Assembly (NCBI RefSeq): GCF_024622505.1
Contig: NZ_JANKAS010000008.1
Span: forward strand, 1-64,000
Length of the DNA stretch: 64,000 bases
From: Irregularibacter muris
GTDB lineage: Bacteria; Bacillota; Clostridia; Eubacteriales; Garciellaceae
Direction: 5' to 3'
Shown here: positions 11,233 through 21,329 of the stretch, piece after piece
Layout: each line of letters opens with the position of its first letter
Position numbering within the stretch: position 1 is the stretch's first letter
The notes under the pieces: model-generated
What the model was told of the DNA's origin: nothing
Database searches by the model: none
Seen by the model: only the letters and a program-made list of their open reading frames with translations
Program-made: the position numbers and the translations under genes

Positions 11233-11274
11233 TTTTTATGAAATAGGAAGGTTAACTTTCCTATTTCATAAAAA
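11233..11274. repeat. 42-base near-perfect palindrome
   Basis: Bases 11233-11253 pair with 11254-11274 with one G.T mismatch; the centre is GTTAAC. Outer arms are T5 and A5, so it looks like a bidirectional terminator or an RNase III-type processing site between rpmH and rnpA. Confidence 0.6.
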
Positions 11275-11383
11275 AAAGGAAGTAGGAGGATTTGTCCTTT
11301 TTTTTAGATGAGATGTAGAATTTCGTGCTTAATGGGGATAATAAATGTAAAGATTACCCAAATATTGGAGGAAGTATTTTTAA

Positions 11384-11725
11384 ATGAACGATACCCATAC
11401 ACTAAAAAAAAATCAAGATTTTAAACTACTATATAATAAGGGTCAATCCTTTGCTAATCGTTTGCTGGTAATTTATTATTCTAGTAATGGAAATTATGTG
11501 AATCGCCTAGGACTTTCTGTAAGTAAGAAGGTAGGAAATAGTGTAGTTAGAAATCGGGTAAAAAGATTGATGAGGGAAAGTTATAGGCTAAATGAGGATA
11601 AAATTAAAAAAGGATACGATATGATTTTGATTGCCAGAGTAAAGGCTAATGATGCTGATTATAAATCCATAGAGAGTGCATTGGTCCATTTATTAAAAAA
11701 AGTTGATCTTTTGGAAAAAAACTAA
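11384..11725 (+). CDS. rnpA: Ribonuclease P protein component
   Basis: Protein subunit of RNase P, which removes the 5' leader of tRNA precursors. 113 residues; the RNR signature is seen as [12 protein letters not shown], preceded by [15 protein letters not shown] at 11384 lies behind a TTGGAGGAAG-type binding site. Followed after six bases by yidD. This gene and its neighbours (rpmH, yidD, yidC, jag) form the conserved origin-right cluster. Confidence 0.96.
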   Translation: MNDTHTLKKNQDFKLLYNKGQSFANRLLVIYYSSNGNYVNRLGLSVSKKVGNSVVRNRVKRLMRESYRLNEDKIKKGYDMILIARVKANDADYKSIESALVHLLKKVDLLEKN

Positions 11726-11731
11726 GGTTGG

Positions 11732-11950
11732 ATGTCTATGATGAAGAGAATGGTATTATCTATAATAAGATTATATCAAAGGATGATATCCCCACTTTTA
11801 CCTAAAAGTTGTAGATTTTATCCTACTTGTTCCCAATATACCTATGGAGCAATTGAAAAATTTGGATTATCCAAGGGCCTTTATTTGGGTCTAAAAAGAA
11901 TTGTAAAATGTCATCCTTTTCATCCTGGCGGATTTGATCCTCTGCCTTAG
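11732..11950 (+). CDS. yidD: Membrane protein insertion efficiency factor YidD
   Basis: 72-residue YidD family protein, an amphipathic membrane-associated factor thought to help YidC insert proteins. Signature Cys motifs [10 protein letters not shown] and [14 protein letters not shown] are present. The ATG at 11732 has AAGG five bases upstream; ATGs at 11738 and 11741 would give a start closer to the usual MKR. Located between rnpA and yidC as expected. Confidence 0.93.
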   Translation: MSMMKRMVLSIIRLYQRMISPLLPKSCRFYPTCSQYTYGAIEKFGLSKGLYLGLKRIVKCHPFHPGGFDPLP

Positions 11951-11970
11951 GATGATGGGGATTCACAATA

Positions 11971-12654
11971 ATGAAATGGGGGTTTATACGAGTGGCTATA
12001 CTATATGATTTACTGGGTAAGCTTTTATATGGAATTTATTCTCTATTCCAAAACTATGGGCTATCTATCATTGCCTTTACGGTTGTGGTAAAAGTATTTT
12101 TGCTTCCTTTGGCATTAAAGCAAACCAATTCCATGAAGCAAATGCAGACCATACAACCAAAGATTCAAGCTTTACAACAAAAGTATAAAAATGATAAACA
12201 AAAATTAAATGAGAAAATGATGGAACTGTATAAGGAACATAATTACAATCCTGCTGGTGGATGTTTACCACTACTTATACAATTTCCGATATTAATTGGT
12301 TTATTTAGAGTATTACAGAATCCACAGACTTATGTATTTCCAGAGGGTACCTACCAACATGTTGCACAAAGTTTTCTATGGTTACCCAACTTAGGAAATC
12401 CCGATCCATACTATATATTGCCTGTGCTTGCTGCCTTAACGACATATTTATCTACTAAGATGATGAGTACAAGCAATAGTGGCGATCAAACCCAAAAGAC
12501 CATGAATATGATTATGCCTCTTATGATTGGTTGGATTAGTATAAGATTTCCTTCCGGACTTGCCCTTTATTGGGTGGTAAGCAATGTATTCCAAATGATA
12601 CAACAATATGTGATGATGAGGAGTGTAGTGTCGGATAAGGAGGTTTCCAGATAG
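11971..12654 (+). CDS. yidC: Membrane protein insertase YidC/OxaA
   Basis: Inserts and folds inner-membrane proteins alone or with SecYEG. 60KD_IMP domain with about five membrane segments: one near residues 28-52, a cytoplasmic loop rich in Lys/Gln, then LPLLIQFPILIGLFRVLQ, LPVLAALTTYLSTKMM and MPLMIGWISIRFPSGLALYWVVSNVF. Short Gram-positive form, but without an obvious lipobox signal peptide. The GTG at 11992, nine bases after GGGGG, is an alternative start giving 220 residues; I cannot decide. Ends one base before jag. Confidence 0.93.
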   Translation: MKWGFIRVAILYDLLGKLLYGIYSLFQNYGLSIIAFTVVVKVFLLPLALKQTNSMKQMQTIQPKIQALQQKYKNDKQKLNEKMMELYKEHNYNPAGGCLPLLIQFPILIGLFRVLQNPQTYVFPEGTYQHVAQSFLWLPNLGNPDPYYILPVLAALTTYLSTKMMSTSNSGDQTQKTMNMIMPLMIGWISIRFPSGLALYWVVSNVFQMIQQYVMMRSVVSDKEVSR

Positions 12655-12655
12655 C

Positions 12656-13273
12656 ATGAAAAAAATAGTGGCTACGGGAAAGACCATTCAAGAAGCCATT
12701 GAACATGGCTTAGAGGAATTACAACTCAGGGAAGACCAGGTAGAAACCAATGTTGTAGAAGAACCCTCTAAGGGACTATTTGGATTATGGGGTAATAAGT
12801 TAGCTAAGGTAGAAATTTCCGTTAAGGATAATGTGGAAGAAATGGCTTCTAGCTTTATGACTCAAATACTAGAAGCTATGAATATAGAGGCCAAAATAAC
12901 GACTCAATTGGATGAACATTCACTGGAGATTGAAATTGAAGGTGTAGATATGGGTATCCTCATTGGAAGAAGAGGACAGACCCTTGATGCGATTCAATAC
13001 TTAGTGAGTTTAGTCGTAAATAAAAATCGGGAAAAATACATTCGAGTTGTAGTAGATACCGAAGACTACAGGGCAAAGAGAGAAAAAACTCTAGAACAAT
13101 TAGCCCTACGTTTGGCTAAGAAGGTAGAGAAGACAAATAAAAAGGTATTACTAGAACCAATGAATCCCTATGAGAGAAGAATTATTCATTCCATTCTTCA
13201 AAATCATCCAAAGGTAACCACCTATAGTGAAGGGGAAGAACCTTACAGGAAAGTGGTTATTGCATTAAAATAG
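12656..13273 (+). CDS. jag: RNA-binding protein Jag/KhpB
   Basis: RNA-binding protein co-transcribed with yidC; in pneumococci KhpB works with KhpA in cell elongation and division. Jag_N domain (residues 1-55, with KTIQEAIEHGLEEL and SKGLFGLWG), KH domain with GxxG loop IGRRGQTLDAIQY and R3H domain with NPYERRIIH. 205 residues. Starts one base after the yidC stop. A hairpin (13282-13336) follows. Confidence 0.95.
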   Translation: MKKIVATGKTIQEAIEHGLEELQLREDQVETNVVEEPSKGLFGLWGNKLAKVEISVKDNVEEMASSFMTQILEAMNIEAKITTQLDEHSLEIEIEGVDMGILIGRRGQTLDAIQYLVSLVVNKNREKYIRVVVDTEDYRAKREKTLEQLALRLAKKVEKTNKKVLLEPMNPYERRIIHSILQNHPKVTTYSEGEEPYRKVVIALK

Positions 13274-13281
13274 TGACGAGA

Positions 13282-13336
13282 AAACCCAGCTACCCTAGGC
13301 AATATTATCGAAGATATTCCTAAAGGTGCTGGGTTT
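13282..13336 (+). terminator. Terminator-like hairpin after jag
   Basis: AAACCCAGC pairs with GCTGGGTTT across a 37-base interior that can fold further. The downstream T-tract is weak (TTTATGTAATTG). Probably ends the rnpA-yidD-yidC-jag transcript. Confidence 0.5.
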
Positions 13337-13441
13337 ATGTAATTGTATAAGGGGTTTTTTGGTATAATAACAAAGAAGAAAAATCTAAAGCCTATAACTA
13401 TAGAAGAAAAGAGATAAAAATCTCATAGGAAGGTGAAAAGC

Positions 13442-14827
13442 ATGTATGTAAATGACACCATCGCCGCTATATCTACTGCCCCCGGTGAGGCAGGTATTGG
13501 CATTGTGCGTATGAGCGGTAAGGATGCTTTTGCTATTACTGAGAAGATATTTCAATCTTCCTCAAAAAAAGCATTCTCTGCATTAAACAATAGAAGCATC
13601 AATCATGGATTTATTATAGAGCCTAATACAGGAACAAAAATAGATGAAGTATTAATTAGTAAGATGAAAGGCCCCCATACCTACACAGCAGAAGATGTGG
13701 TAGAAATTAATTGTCATGGGGGAACTGTACCAGTAAAAAGAATGTTGGAATTGGTTTTAAGAAATGGCGCTAGACTTGCTGAACCTGGAGAATTTACAAA
13801 ACGGGCTTTTTTAAATGGTCGCATAGACCTTTCTCAAGCTGAGGCAGTTATTGATGTCATTACGGCAAAGACCAATATAGGAATGGAAGTAGCTTTAGGG
13901 CAATTGGAGGGAAGTCTTTCCTACAATATTGAAGAAATTCGTACCATAATTATCAATATGTTGGCCCATATAGAAGCATCCATTGATTATCCAGAGTATG
14001 ATATTGAAGAAGTAACCTATGATACGCTGCTAAAGCAGGCTGAGGAAGTAAAGGAAAAAATCCAAAGTTTATTAAAAAGTGCAGATACCGGTAAAATCCT
14101 TAGGGAAGGCCTGAATACCGTAATTGTTGGCAAGCCCAATGTGGGAAAATCCTCTCTCTTAAACGCACTGTTAAAGGAAGGACGAGCTATTGTCACCGAT
14201 GTGCCCGGAACCACTAGAGATGTCATAGAGGATTATATCAATATCAATGGTATACCATTGAAGATTGTGGACACCGCCGGAATTAGGGAAACCCAGGATA
14301 TTGTTGAAAAAATAGGTGTAGATAAATCAAGACAGCATATGGAGCAGGCAGACTTAATACTATTTTTATTGGATGTTAGCAATCCTTTAGATGATGAAGA
14401 TAAAACCCTAATGAAATTAGTAAAAAATAAAAAAACAATTATTTTATTCAATAAAACAGATCTTCCAACTCAGGTATCCCAAGAGGAAATTAATAAATAC
14501 TTTGAGGGGAAAACAATGATTGAAATATCGGCTCTTAAAGGAAAGGGATTAGATGCCTTAGAAGAAGCCATATCTACAATGGTCTTTGGAGGACAAGTTG
14601 CTATTTCAGATACCGGGTTAGTATCCAATATTCGTCATAAAAATCTATTGGAAAGCGCTTTTGATAGTATAGATATAACGATAGGTACCATAGAAGACAA
14701 TCTTCCCTTGGAATTGGTGTCGGTGGATCTAAAGGATTGTTGGGATTATTTAGGACAAGTCACAGGGGATACTGTGTCTGAAAACATTATAGATCAGATT
14801 TTTGCTAATTTTTGTATTGGAAAGTAG
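13442..14827 (+). CDS. mnmE: tRNA modification GTPase MnmE
   Basis: With MnmG makes the cmnm5 group on wobble uridine 34 of several tRNAs. N-terminal folate-binding domain ([20 protein letters not shown]), helical domain, and inserted G domain with G1 [10 protein letters not shown]2/G3 region TRDVIEDY and DTAGIRET, and G4 NKTD. C-terminal CIGK supplies the catalytic Cys. The ATG at 13442 follows AGGAAGGTG by six bases; the GTG at 13433 lies inside that site. 461 residues. Ends eight bases before the mnmG start, so both partners are co-translated. Confidence 0.96.
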   Translation: MYVNDTIAAISTAPGEAGIGIVRMSGKDAFAITEKIFQSSSKKAFSALNNRSINHGFIIEPNTGTKIDEVLISKMKGPHTYTAEDVVEINCHGGTVPVKRMLELVLRNGARLAEPGEFTKRAFLNGRIDLSQAEAVIDVITAKTNIGMEVALGQLEGSLSYNIEEIRTIIINMLAHIEASIDYPEYDIEEVTYDTLLKQAEEVKEKIQSLLKSADTGKILREGLNTVIVGKPNVGKSSLLNALLKEGRAIVTDVPGTTRDVIEDYININGIPLKIVDTAGIRETQDIVEKIGVDKSRQHMEQADLILFLLDVSNPLDDEDKTLMKLVKNKKTIILFNKTDLPTQVSQEEINKYFEGKTMIEISALKGKGLDALEEAISTMVFGGQVAISDTGLVSNIRHKNLLESAFDSIDITIGTIEDNLPLELVSVDLKDCWDYLGQVTGDTVSENIIDQIFANFCIGK

Positions 14828-14835
14828 GAGATAAG

Positions 14836-16737
14836 ATGGAATATTTTGCAGGAGAATATGATGTGATTGTTATAGGCGGGGGGCATGCAGGATGTGAGGC
14901 AGCTTTAGCACCAGCTAGAATGGGTTATAAGACATTATTGGTCACTCTTAATCTAGATAGTATTGCCTATATGCCCTGTAACCCGGCTATAGGGGGAACA
15001 GGTAAGGGACATTTAGTCAGGGAGATAGATGCCCTTGGAGGGCAAATGGGTCTGAATATAGACAAAACCTTTATCCAAAGTAGGATGTTAAATACAGGAA
15101 AAGGACCGGCAGTCCATTCCCTAAGAGCCCAGGCAGATAAAATAGCCTATCAACATTCCATGAAAAAAACATTAGAAGAACAAGAAAATCTAGTGGTAAA
15201 ACAAAATGAAGTAACAAAATTAATGATTGAAGAGGGTAAGATAAAAGGCGTGCTTACCAAATCTGGAGGAATATTTCATGCCAAGACCATTATTGTGGCT
15301 ACGGGTACTTATTTAAGAGGGAAAATTTTCATTGGAGATGTTCATTATAGTGGAGGACCCAATGGATTAGTAGCGGTAGAAGAATTATCCCATGATTTAA
15401 TGGATAAGGGAATTGATTTGATGCGTCTAAAGACGGGAACTCCTGCCAGGATAGATAAGAAAACCGTTGATTTCTCAAAGATGATCATCCAACCAGGAGA
15501 TGAAAAAATCGTTCCTTTCTCCTTTATGAACGATTCTTTAGAAAAAGAACAAGTTCCCTGCTATCTAACCTATACCAATGATAAAACCCATAAGGTCATC
15601 CAGGAAAATCTTCACCGATCTCCTATGTATAGCGGAGTTGTTGAGGGAGTGGGGGCAAGATATTGTCCATCTATTGAAGATAAAATTGTTCGTTTCTCTG
15701 ACAAGCCCAGTCATCAGATATTTATAGAACCAGAAGGACTAAATACCAATGAACTATATGTTCAAGGATTATCCTCTAGTCTTCCAGAGGATGTACAAAT
15801 GGAAATGATAAAAACCATCCCAGGTTTAGAAAATGCTGTAATGATGAGAACAGCCTATGCTATTGAATATGATAGTATTGATCCTACACAGCTTAAACTT
15901 TCTTTAGAATTAAAAAATATCAGTGGGTTATTTTTGGCAGGACAAATTAATGGCACCTCTGGTTATGAGGAGGCTGCTGCTCAAGGACTTATAGCGGGTA
16001 TTAATGCAGTACAATATATAAAAGGTGAAGAACCACTGATTTTAGATCGTTCAGAGGCCTATATAGGCGTATTAATCGATGATATTGTCACTAAGGGAAC
16101 GAAAGAGCCCTATCGAATTATGACATCTCGGGCAGAATATCGCCTGCTTTTGCGTCAAGATAATGCAGATTTGAGACTCACTGAAAAGGGATATGCTATT
16201 GGATTAGTTACTGAAGAAAGATACCAGAAATATGTAAATAAAAAAGAAGAGTTTAAAATAGAATTGGAACGTTTAAAATCTGTAATGGTAAAGCCCACCC
16301 AAGAGGTACAGGCATTTTTAGAAAGCATAGGAAGTACACCGTTAAAAACCAGTATATCCTTACATGAGCTCATGAAGAGACCTCAAGTGACTTACTATAA
16401 TACTGAATTTCTAGATAAGGAAAGACCCCAAATATCAGATCAGGCAGCGGAGCAAGTGGATATCCAAGTAAAATATGAAGGATATATTCATAGACAATTA
16501 AGGCAAGTGGAAAGCTTTAAGAAAATGGAAAATAACTATCTTCCCTCAGATATTCAATATCATCAGATTAAAGGATTGCGTATAGAAGCAAGGCAAAAAC
16601 TTGATCAAATAAGACCCTCATCTTTAGGGCAAGCCTCCAGAATATCTGGAGTTTCACCTGCTGATATTTCTGTACTTATGATCTACATGGAACAAATGAG
16701 AAGACAGAAAAAGGAGGATGAAAGGGAAGATGAATAA
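14836..16737 (+). CDS. mnmG: tRNA uridine-34 modification enzyme MnmG (GidA)
   Basis: FAD- and NADH-dependent partner of MnmE. N-terminal dinucleotide-binding motif [12 protein letters not shown], then [29 protein letters not shown], and the GidA signatures [11 protein letters not shown]-like [12 protein letters not shown] and [17 protein letters not shown]-terminal helical domain for MnmE and tRNA contact. 633 residues from the ATG at 14836, which follows TAGGAG. The frame is open to 14812, but that extension overlaps mnmE without a binding site. Overlaps the start region of rsmG. Confidence 0.96.
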   Translation: MEYFAGEYDVIVIGGGHAGCEAALAPARMGYKTLLVTLNLDSIAYMPCNPAIGGTGKGHLVREIDALGGQMGLNIDKTFIQSRMLNTGKGPAVHSLRAQADKIAYQHSMKKTLEEQENLVVKQNEVTKLMIEEGKIKGVLTKSGGIFHAKTIIVATGTYLRGKIFIGDVHYSGGPNGLVAVEELSHDLMDKGIDLMRLKTGTPARIDKKTVDFSKMIIQPGDEKIVPFSFMNDSLEKEQVPCYLTYTNDKTHKVIQENLHRSPMYSGVVEGVGARYCPSIEDKIVRFSDKPSHQIFIEPEGLNTNELYVQGLSSSLPEDVQMEMIKTIPGLENAVMMRTAYAIEYDSIDPTQLKLSLELKNISGLFLAGQINGTSGYEEAAAQGLIAGINAVQYIKGEEPLILDRSEAYIGVLIDDIVTKGTKEPYRIMTSRAEYRLLLRQDNADLRLTEKGYAIGLVTEERYQKYVNKKEEFKIELERLKSVMVKPTQEVQAFLESIGSTPLKTSISLHELMKRPQVTYYNTEFLDKERPQISDQAAEQVDIQVKYEGYIHRQLRQVESFKKMENNYLPSDIQYHQIKGLRIEARQKLDQIRPSSLGQASRISGVSPADISVLMIYMEQMRRQKKEDEREDE

Positions 16738-17449
16738 TAAAGAGCTTCTTTTAGCAGGAGCAGAGGAACTGGGAATCAATCTATCCGCCCAACAAATTGA
16801 AGAACTTCTTGCATATAAAGATATTGTAGTAGAAGTGAATCAGTCTATGAATTTAACTTCTATTACAGAGGATAGGGACTTTATTGTTAAACATTTTCTG
16901 GATAGTTTTACCATCGGCAAAGCCATTGATTTTACAAAGGTGGATAGGGTACTGGATATGGGTACGGGAGCAGGTTTTCCAGGAGTGCCTTTAAAAGTAC
17001 TTTATCCCAACATCTCCTTTGTATTGGCGGATTCCTTAAATAAGCGTATTCAATTTTTAAAGGATACCACAGAAAAAATAGGCCTTAGCAAGATTGATTG
17101 TATACACGGAAGAGCAGAAGATTTAGGTCAAGACCCAAAATATAGGGAATCTTTTGATGTTGTGGTCTCTAGGGCTGTAGCAAACTTGGCGGTATTGGCG
17201 GAATATTGTATTCCATTTTTAAAAGTGAATGGAACATTCCTGTGTTTGAAAGGACCAAATTATGAAGAAGAACTTAAGGAAAGTAAAAAAGCTCTTAGAT
17301 TATTAGGGGGAGAAATGCAGGAAATTGTGGAAGTAAAGCTTCCCTTTAGCGATATTGTTCATTATATTCTAGTGATCAAAAAAACAAAACAAACTCCGAC
17401 TAAATTTCCTAGAAAACCAGGAAAGCCGACAAAAAGCCCTATAAAATAA
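16730..17449 (+). CDS. rsmG: 16S rRNA (guanine-527-N7) methyltransferase
   Basis: SAM-dependent enzyme methylating G527 of 16S rRNA; loss gives low-level streptomycin resistance in several bacteria. Motif [21 protein letters not shown], then [21 protein letters not shown] and FLCLKGP. 239 residues from the ATG at 16730, or 243 from 16718; the latter touches the AGGAGG site and is less likely. The C-terminal tail is unusually Lys/Pro-rich. Overlaps mnmG by 8 bases, as part of the mnmE-mnmG-rsmG run. Confidence 0.95.
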   Translation: MNNKELLLAGAEELGINLSAQQIEELLAYKDIVVEVNQSMNLTSITEDRDFIVKHFLDSFTIGKAIDFTKVDRVLDMGTGAGFPGVPLKVLYPNISFVLADSLNKRIQFLKDTTEKIGLSKIDCIHGRAEDLGQDPKYRESFDVVVSRAVANLAVLAEYCIPFLKVNGTFLCLKGPNYEEELKESKKALRLLGGEMQEIVEVKLPFSDIVHYILVIKKTKQTPTKFPRKPGKPTKSPIK

Positions 17450-17628
17450 GAAAAATTAAAAATAATGACGAAGGAAAGTTACCTTTATTCATCAAGAAAT
17501 TCCTTAATCTAGAAGGAACAGACAAATTTATATAGAATACTAATCTTAATACATGTTTTATATTTAAATCATATTCTTTATATACCTATGAGGAAAAGTT
17601 AGTGGAGAAAGTTGAGGGGAATAATCCA

Positions 17629-18459
17629 ATGAAAGAAAATGCTATTGCCAGGGAAATAGAATATATTCCGGTGGAAAATATACGTCCTAATCCATACCAA
17701 CCTAGAAAATACTTCAATCAGTCATCTATTGAAGAATTGGCAGCTTCTATTGAAAATTATGGCATATTACAACCTTTAAGTGTAAGAAAAATAGGGGAAA
17801 CTCACTATGAGTTGGTAGCTGGTGAAAGGAGATTAAGGGCAGCAAAACTATTGGAATTGAAAGAGGTACCTACAATAGTCATAGAAATTGTAGATAAAGA
17901 CTCCGCGGTTTTAGCACTAATTGAAAACTTACAAAGAGAAGACTTAAACTATATTGAAGAGGCTCAAAGCTATCATCATCTTTTAAATGATCATCATATG
18001 ACCCAAGAAGAAATTGCAAAAAAGGTGGGGAAAACCCAATCCACTATTGCAAATAAATTACGACTGTTGCGCTTAAGTGATCCAGTAAAAAAAATACTTG
18101 TGGATAAAGCTCTATCTGAACGTCATGCTCGCTCCCTATTACGATTGCCTGATGAAGAATTGCAGTTAGAAATATTGGATAAGGTCACTGAAAAAAGTTT
18201 GACCGTAAAAAAGACCGAAGAATTAATAGAAAAGACAAGACAAAAACTAATGGAAGAACAATCAGGAGACGGAGACAAGAGGAAAAATGCTAGAGCAAGG
18301 GTAAAAAGCTTTATCAATCTAAGAATTTATATAAATACCCTTCGCAATGCCTTTGATGAAATTAAAAAAACAGGTATAAACGCTACCTTTGAGCAAAAAG
18401 ATCATGAGGAATACATAGAAGTAAAAGTAAAGATACCCAAAAGATTAAAACAACAATAG
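17629..18459 (+). CDS. noc: Nucleoid occlusion protein Noc (ParB family)
   Basis: ParB/Spo0J-type DNA-binding CTP switch. In B. subtilis Noc binds NBS sites and stops division over the nucleoid. ParB N-terminal domain with NIRPNPYQPRKYF, LVAGERRLRAAK and ALIENLQREDLN; central helix-turn-helix MTQEEIAKKVGKTQSTIANKLRLLRL; C-terminal dimer domain. 276 residues from the ATG at 17629 (GAGGGG nine bases upstream); a GTG at 17602 would add nine residues. It sits between rsmG and soj, the usual place of noc, and a second ParB (spo0J) follows soj, which is why I call this one Noc. Its DNA specificity is not provable here. Confidence 0.85.
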   Translation: MKENAIAREIEYIPVENIRPNPYQPRKYFNQSSIEELAASIENYGILQPLSVRKIGETHYELVAGERRLRAAKLLELKEVPTIVIEIVDKDSAVLALIENLQREDLNYIEEAQSYHHLLNDHHMTQEEIAKKVGKTQSTIANKLRLLRLSDPVKKILVDKALSERHARSLLRLPDEELQLEILDKVTEKSLTVKKTEELIEKTRQKLMEEQSGDGDKRKNARARVKSFINLRIYINTLRNAFDEIKKTGINATFEQKDHEEYIEVKVKIPKRLKQQ

Positions 18460-18691
18460 AGAAGTAAAATCCCATGGAAATAAAAATATAAAAAGATTGC
18501 CTTTGCATAAGAGGATTTTAAAAGAGGTAGAAGATAGAGAAAGAAGCGGAGTATCTTCCCACCCGTTGGAGTCAACCTAATGGATAGATATAGATCTATT
18601 GTATTCGTTGAATTTTTATTAACCAGTACAACCAATGATAATAAGGGATTTATAATTTATTATAAAAGGAAAATTAATAAAAAAGCAGTTT

Positions 18692-18739
18692 TATCATAAA
18701 AGATGGATGTTTCACGTGAAACATCCATCTTTTATGATA
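18692..18739. promoter_or_regulatory. parS site in a perfect 48-base palindrome
   Basis: The centre, 18708-18723, is the exact consensus parS TGTTTCACGTGAAACA. Pairing continues without mismatch to 18692 and 18739, and a T-run follows, so the same bases can act as an intrinsic terminator after noc. ParB (Spo0J) should load here. Elsewhere in the 18460-19165 gap I see only A/T-rich sequence without a supported gene. Confidence 0.93.
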
Positions 18740-19165
18740 TTTTTTATCTAAATCTATGATAGAATAGAATAAAACAACCTATTGTGCTAGTGGAATTTGT
18801 AATTATCGTCGTTTTCCGGCTAAGAGTTAGTAGATTTTTGAGATTGAACTTAAAATACACTTGGCAAATCTTTCTCTTTAGGAGCATTACAAACTTATGA
18901 AAAAGCCTGAGGTGTGCCATCTCAGTGGAACAAAGTGAAGGAAAGAATTTCTAAAGCTTCTTAAATACTTAGATATATAGGAAAACAAGTTAAATCTTAA
19001 TAGTAATTACAGGCTTCTTTCATTTAAGGGATGGGAACTTTCAAAATTCATGAAGATGTAGAAGTGTCTTGGGTATTTTTTCATTCTATGGGCACGATGG
19101 GTGAAGATAGATAAAAAACAGATATGATTTGTGAAAAATGATTTTGGTGTAATAGGAGTGATCAC

Positions 19166-19939
19166 TTGTCTAGGACTATAGCAATTTTCAATCAAAAGGG
19201 AGGAGTGGGTAAAACCACTACAAATGTTAATTTAAGTGCTGGATTGGGGAAATTAGGCAAAAAAGTTCTAGTGATAGACATTGATCCCCAGGGTAATTCC
19301 TCCAGTGGGCTAGGAATAAATAAAAACCATCTAGAATATAGCATATACGATGTCCTAATAAACGATTTAGATAGCCATAAGGCGATTATTAAAACAGACT
19401 TTGATAATCTACATATCCTACCAGCTACTGTAGAGTTGGCAGGGGCAGAAATTGAATTAACATCAAAAAACCAAAGGGAAGTAAAGTTAAAAAAGAAAAT
19501 TGAAGAAGTAAAAGAAGATTATGACTATATATTTATCGATTGTCCTCCTTCTCTAGGTCTATTGAGCATAAACGCTTTGGCGGCCTCTGATAGTGTTTTG
19601 ATCCCTATTCAATGTGAATATTATGCTTTAGAAGGAGTCAGCCAGCTAATGAACACCATACAACTGGTAAAGCGAGGATTAAATCCCAACCTTGAAATAG
19701 AAGGTGTAGTATTAAGTATGTTTGATGGGAGAAACAATCTGTCTATCCAAGTGGTAGATGAAGCGAAAAAGTATTTTAGGGGAAAGGTGTACACCACTTT
19801 AATCCCTAGAAATGTTCGTCTTGCTGAAGCACCCAGTTATGGATTGCCTATTATGGAATACGACCTCAAATCCAGGGGGGCAGAAGCTTATCTTGATCTT
19901 GCTCAGGAATTTATTGATTATACAGAGGAAGGTGAGTAA
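19166..19939 (+). CDS. soj: Chromosome partition ATPase Soj (ParA)
   Basis: ParA-type ATPase acting with Spo0J and parS in origin segregation; in B. subtilis it also controls DnaA. Deviant Walker A KGGVGKTT at residues 11-18, Walker A' region VIDIDPQGNSSSGLG and Walker B YIFIDCPPSLG. 257 residues. The start is TTG at 19166, seven bases after TAGGAG; no better ATG is in frame. Spo0J starts two bases after its stop. Confidence 0.95.
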   Translation: MSRTIAIFNQKGGVGKTTTNVNLSAGLGKLGKKVLVIDIDPQGNSSSGLGINKNHLEYSIYDVLINDLDSHKAIIKTDFDNLHILPATVELAGAEIELTSKNQREVKLKKKIEEVKEDYDYIFIDCPPSLGLLSINALAASDSVLIPIQCEYYALEGVSQLMNTIQLVKRGLNPNLEIEGVVLSMFDGRNNLSIQVVDEAKKYFRGKVYTTLIPRNVRLAEAPSYGLPIMEYDLKSRGAEAYLDLAQEFIDYTEEGE

Positions 19940-19940
19940 A

Positions 19941-20783
19941 ATGGCTAAGAGAGGTTTGGGTAGGGGGCTACAAGCCCTTATTCCGGAAATGGAGGAAGAA
20001 AAAACTGTTGATTTAGAAATAAAGATCAGAGATATTTATCCCAATAAACAGCAACCTAGGAGAAAATTCAGTCGGGAGAAATTAGAAGAATTGGCATCCT
20101 CTATAAAGGAACATGGGGTGATTCAGCCCATTTTGGTAAGTCCATCGGATAGTGGTTATCAAATTGTAGCTGGCGAGAGAAGATGGCGGGCGGCAAGCCT
20201 AGCAGGTCTTGAAAGTATCCCTGCCATTGTAAAAGAATTCTCAGAACAGGAAATAATGGAAATTGCTTTAATAGAAAACCTACAAAGGGAAGACTTAAAC
20301 ATTGTAGAAGAGGCTAAGGCGTATAAACTTTTAATGGATCAATTTCATCTTACCCAGGAGGAGATTTCCAATAAGCTGGGAAAGAGTAGAACGGCTATTA
20401 CCAACACATTAAGATTGCTGAATCTTTCTAAGGAACTACAATCCTATCTCATTGACAATCAACTCTCCCCAGGTCATGGACGAGCCCTATTAACAGTGGA
20501 AAACAAAAACACAAGAGTAACCTTAGCGAAAAAAGCAATAGAAGAAAAAATGTCAGTACGGGAATTAGAAAAGGTAGTAAAAAATATTAAAAAAGATACT
20601 CAACCACTAAAGGCAGCAAAAAATAAATCCCCCCTAATTATTGAGCTAGAGGACAATCTACAAAAAACTTTGGGAACCAAAGTCCTTATTTCCCATGGAA
20701 GGAAAAAAGGCAAAATTGAAATTGAATATTATTCTAATGATGATTTAGAAAGAATTATGGAGATTATTACTTCTAATCTATAA
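19941..20783 (+). CDS. parB: Chromosome partition protein ParB/Spo0J
   Basis: CTP-dependent clamp that loads at parS, spreads, and recruits SMC. Starts MAKRGLGRGLQALIPE, the N-terminal motif that stimulates Soj ATPase; ParB domain with IYPNKQQPRRKF, IVAGERRWRAA and ALIENLQREDLN; helix-turn-helix LTQEEISNKLGKSRTAITNTLRLL. 280 residues. ATG at 19941 follows GGAAGGTGAG; the frame is open upstream to 19812, but that part overlaps soj. The stop codon lies inside the second parS palindrome. Confidence 0.95.
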   Translation: MAKRGLGRGLQALIPEMEEEKTVDLEIKIRDIYPNKQQPRRKFSREKLEELASSIKEHGVIQPILVSPSDSGYQIVAGERRWRAASLAGLESIPAIVKEFSEQEIMEIALIENLQREDLNIVEEAKAYKLLMDQFHLTQEEISNKLGKSRTAITNTLRLLNLSKELQSYLIDNQLSPGHGRALLTVENKNTRVTLAKKAIEEKMSVRELEKVVKNIKKDTQPLKAAKNKSPLIIELEDNLQKTLGTKVLISHGRKKGKIEIEYYSNDDLERIMEIITSNL

Positions 20784-20827
20784 ACAACAACCAATGTTTC
20801 ACGTGAAACATTGGTTGTTGTTTATAG
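20778..20827. promoter_or_regulatory. parS site in a perfect 50-base palindrome
   Basis: Exact parS TGTTTCACGTGAAACA at 20795-20810; pairing extends without error to 20778 and 20827 and includes the parB stop codon. It can form a long terminator hairpin at the end of the soj-parB operon. Confidence 0.93.
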
Positions 20828-21329
20828 CTAAAGATCAAAAAAATCAGGGCTTATTTTCCATTGTGAGGCTATTAAATATTTTTCTTATAGAATAAGTTAT
20901 CTAAGGCCAAAAACCTCTCTAAAGGGAAATATAGGCCTTTTTTGAAAAAAGACCTACTTAAACAGCAATTTAAATGTATAGGTCCTTTATATGTAAAGGA
21001 TAGAGTCTTAAAACTTGATAAAAACAAAATAGAAAAACTAAATAGGAGAAAAACACTTATGCCTTTTTCAAATTCTATATAGGAAAAAAATTTGGTACAA
21101 TATATGTGAGGGGTTATAATGAGATTAAAACCTATCCAAGAAAAATAGTATACCTAGAGAAGGCTTATCACTCCTCCCATATTATATTAAATGCAAAAAA
21201 TAAAAGGATAAAAAATATGATTAAATGATTTTGCTTATGTTACAATAATAGAGCAGCAATTGATTATAGAATTTTTATAATCTGAAAAATCTAGATCTAA
21301 AATGTGTAGAACGATCCTAACCAGGCGGA
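20828..21329. other. Non-coding gap with hairpins
   Basis: AAGGCC at 20903 pairs with GGCCTT ending in a T-run (20934-20943), and a second weaker hairpin (AGACCTA with TAGGTCC) follows near 20949-20985. Both look like terminators in the plus direction. The rest is A/T-rich, with no gene I can support. Confidence 0.45.

Noticed and set aside
19812-19940. Longer ParB starting inside soj
   Set aside because: It overlaps soj in another frame; the ATG at 19941 gives the conserved MAKRGLGRGL start.
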